DNA of 13,974 nt. Origin: an uncultured Collinsella sp. Its GTDB lineage: Bacteria > Actinomycetota > Coriobacteriia > Coriobacteriales > Coriobacteriaceae. Of this stretch, positions 13,925 to 13,974 are shown one piece after another (positions within the stretch are counted from its first letter, which is position 1; every line of letters starts with the position of its first letter). The translations under genes were made by a program, and so were the position numbers. The notes under the pieces are model-generated. The model was not told the origin of the DNA, did no database searches, and was given only the letters and a program-made list of their open reading frames with translations. The stretch is from the NCBI GenBank assembly GCA_900545665.1, contig UQZU01000042.1:1-13974 (forward strand), given 5' to 3'.

Positions 13925-13974
13925 CTGTCTCTTATACACATCTCCGAGCCCACGAGACTACGCTGCATCTCGTA
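13925..13974. other. Untrimmed Nextera adapter with i7 index (sequencing artefact)
   Basis: 13925-13943 is the exact 19-bp Nextera mosaic end (reverse complement form). 13944-13958 is CCGAGCCCACGAGAC of the N7 adapter, 13959-13966 (TACGCTGC) sits in the i7 index position, and 13967-13974 (ATCTCGTA) begins the P7 sequence. None of it belongs to the organism. Confidence 0.98.

Overview
The window reads as a high-GC Gram-positive chromosome fragment, most likely from the class Coriobacteriia and probably Collinsella or a close relative. This is inferred from the GC-rich third codon positions, the argS-to-Rho-like gene order typical of Actinobacteria, a CarD-family regulator, and short palindromes of a style I associate with Collinsella intergenic DNA. 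No rRNA or other taxonomic marker is present. It is an assembly contig: the last 50 bases are untrimmed Illumina Nextera adapter with an i7 index, and the first 11-13 bases look like the end of the same transposase mosaic sequence, so neither end is a biological boundary.

Layout. 1-13: adapter remnant. 12-709 (-): N-terminal part of a very basic, disordered protein, probably the transcription terminator Rho, with a candidate promoter and a leader of about 140 nt. About 965-1114: two diverged inverted copies of a 27-bp repeat. 1159-3091 (-): argS with its terminator. 3434-4627 (+): CarD-family regulator and an HD-domain hydrolase, each followed by an identical 41-bp palindrome. 4699-5985 (-): proA. 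6098-7516 (+): proline-iminopeptidase-like hydrolase. 7561-7613: strong bidirectional terminator. 7610-11007 (-): read in transcription order, tRNA-Ala(CGC), a terminator hairpin, a tail-anchored coiled-coil protein, pncB and proB. 11159-12097 (-): PflX-type radical SAM protein. About 12230-12391 (+): a probable structured RNA ending in an intrinsic terminator. 12623-13822 (+): polyprenyl-phosphate sugar-1-phosphate transferase of the WecA/TagO/MraY family.

Function. Most genes are housekeeping: arginine tRNA charging, transcription control (Rho-like, CarD), the first two enzymes of proline synthesis, NAD salvage from nicotinate, and the membrane step that starts lipid-linked glycan assembly. 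proB and proA do not form the usual proBA operon; an oppositely oriented gene for a peptidase likely to release N-terminal proline lies between them.

I saw no CRISPR array, insertion sequence, phage gene or recognisable defence system. The most interesting unexplained structure is non-coding: the RNA at 12230-12391 with mutually exclusive helices, the tRNA-to-mRNA junction at 10870-10920, and three different repeat or palindrome families.
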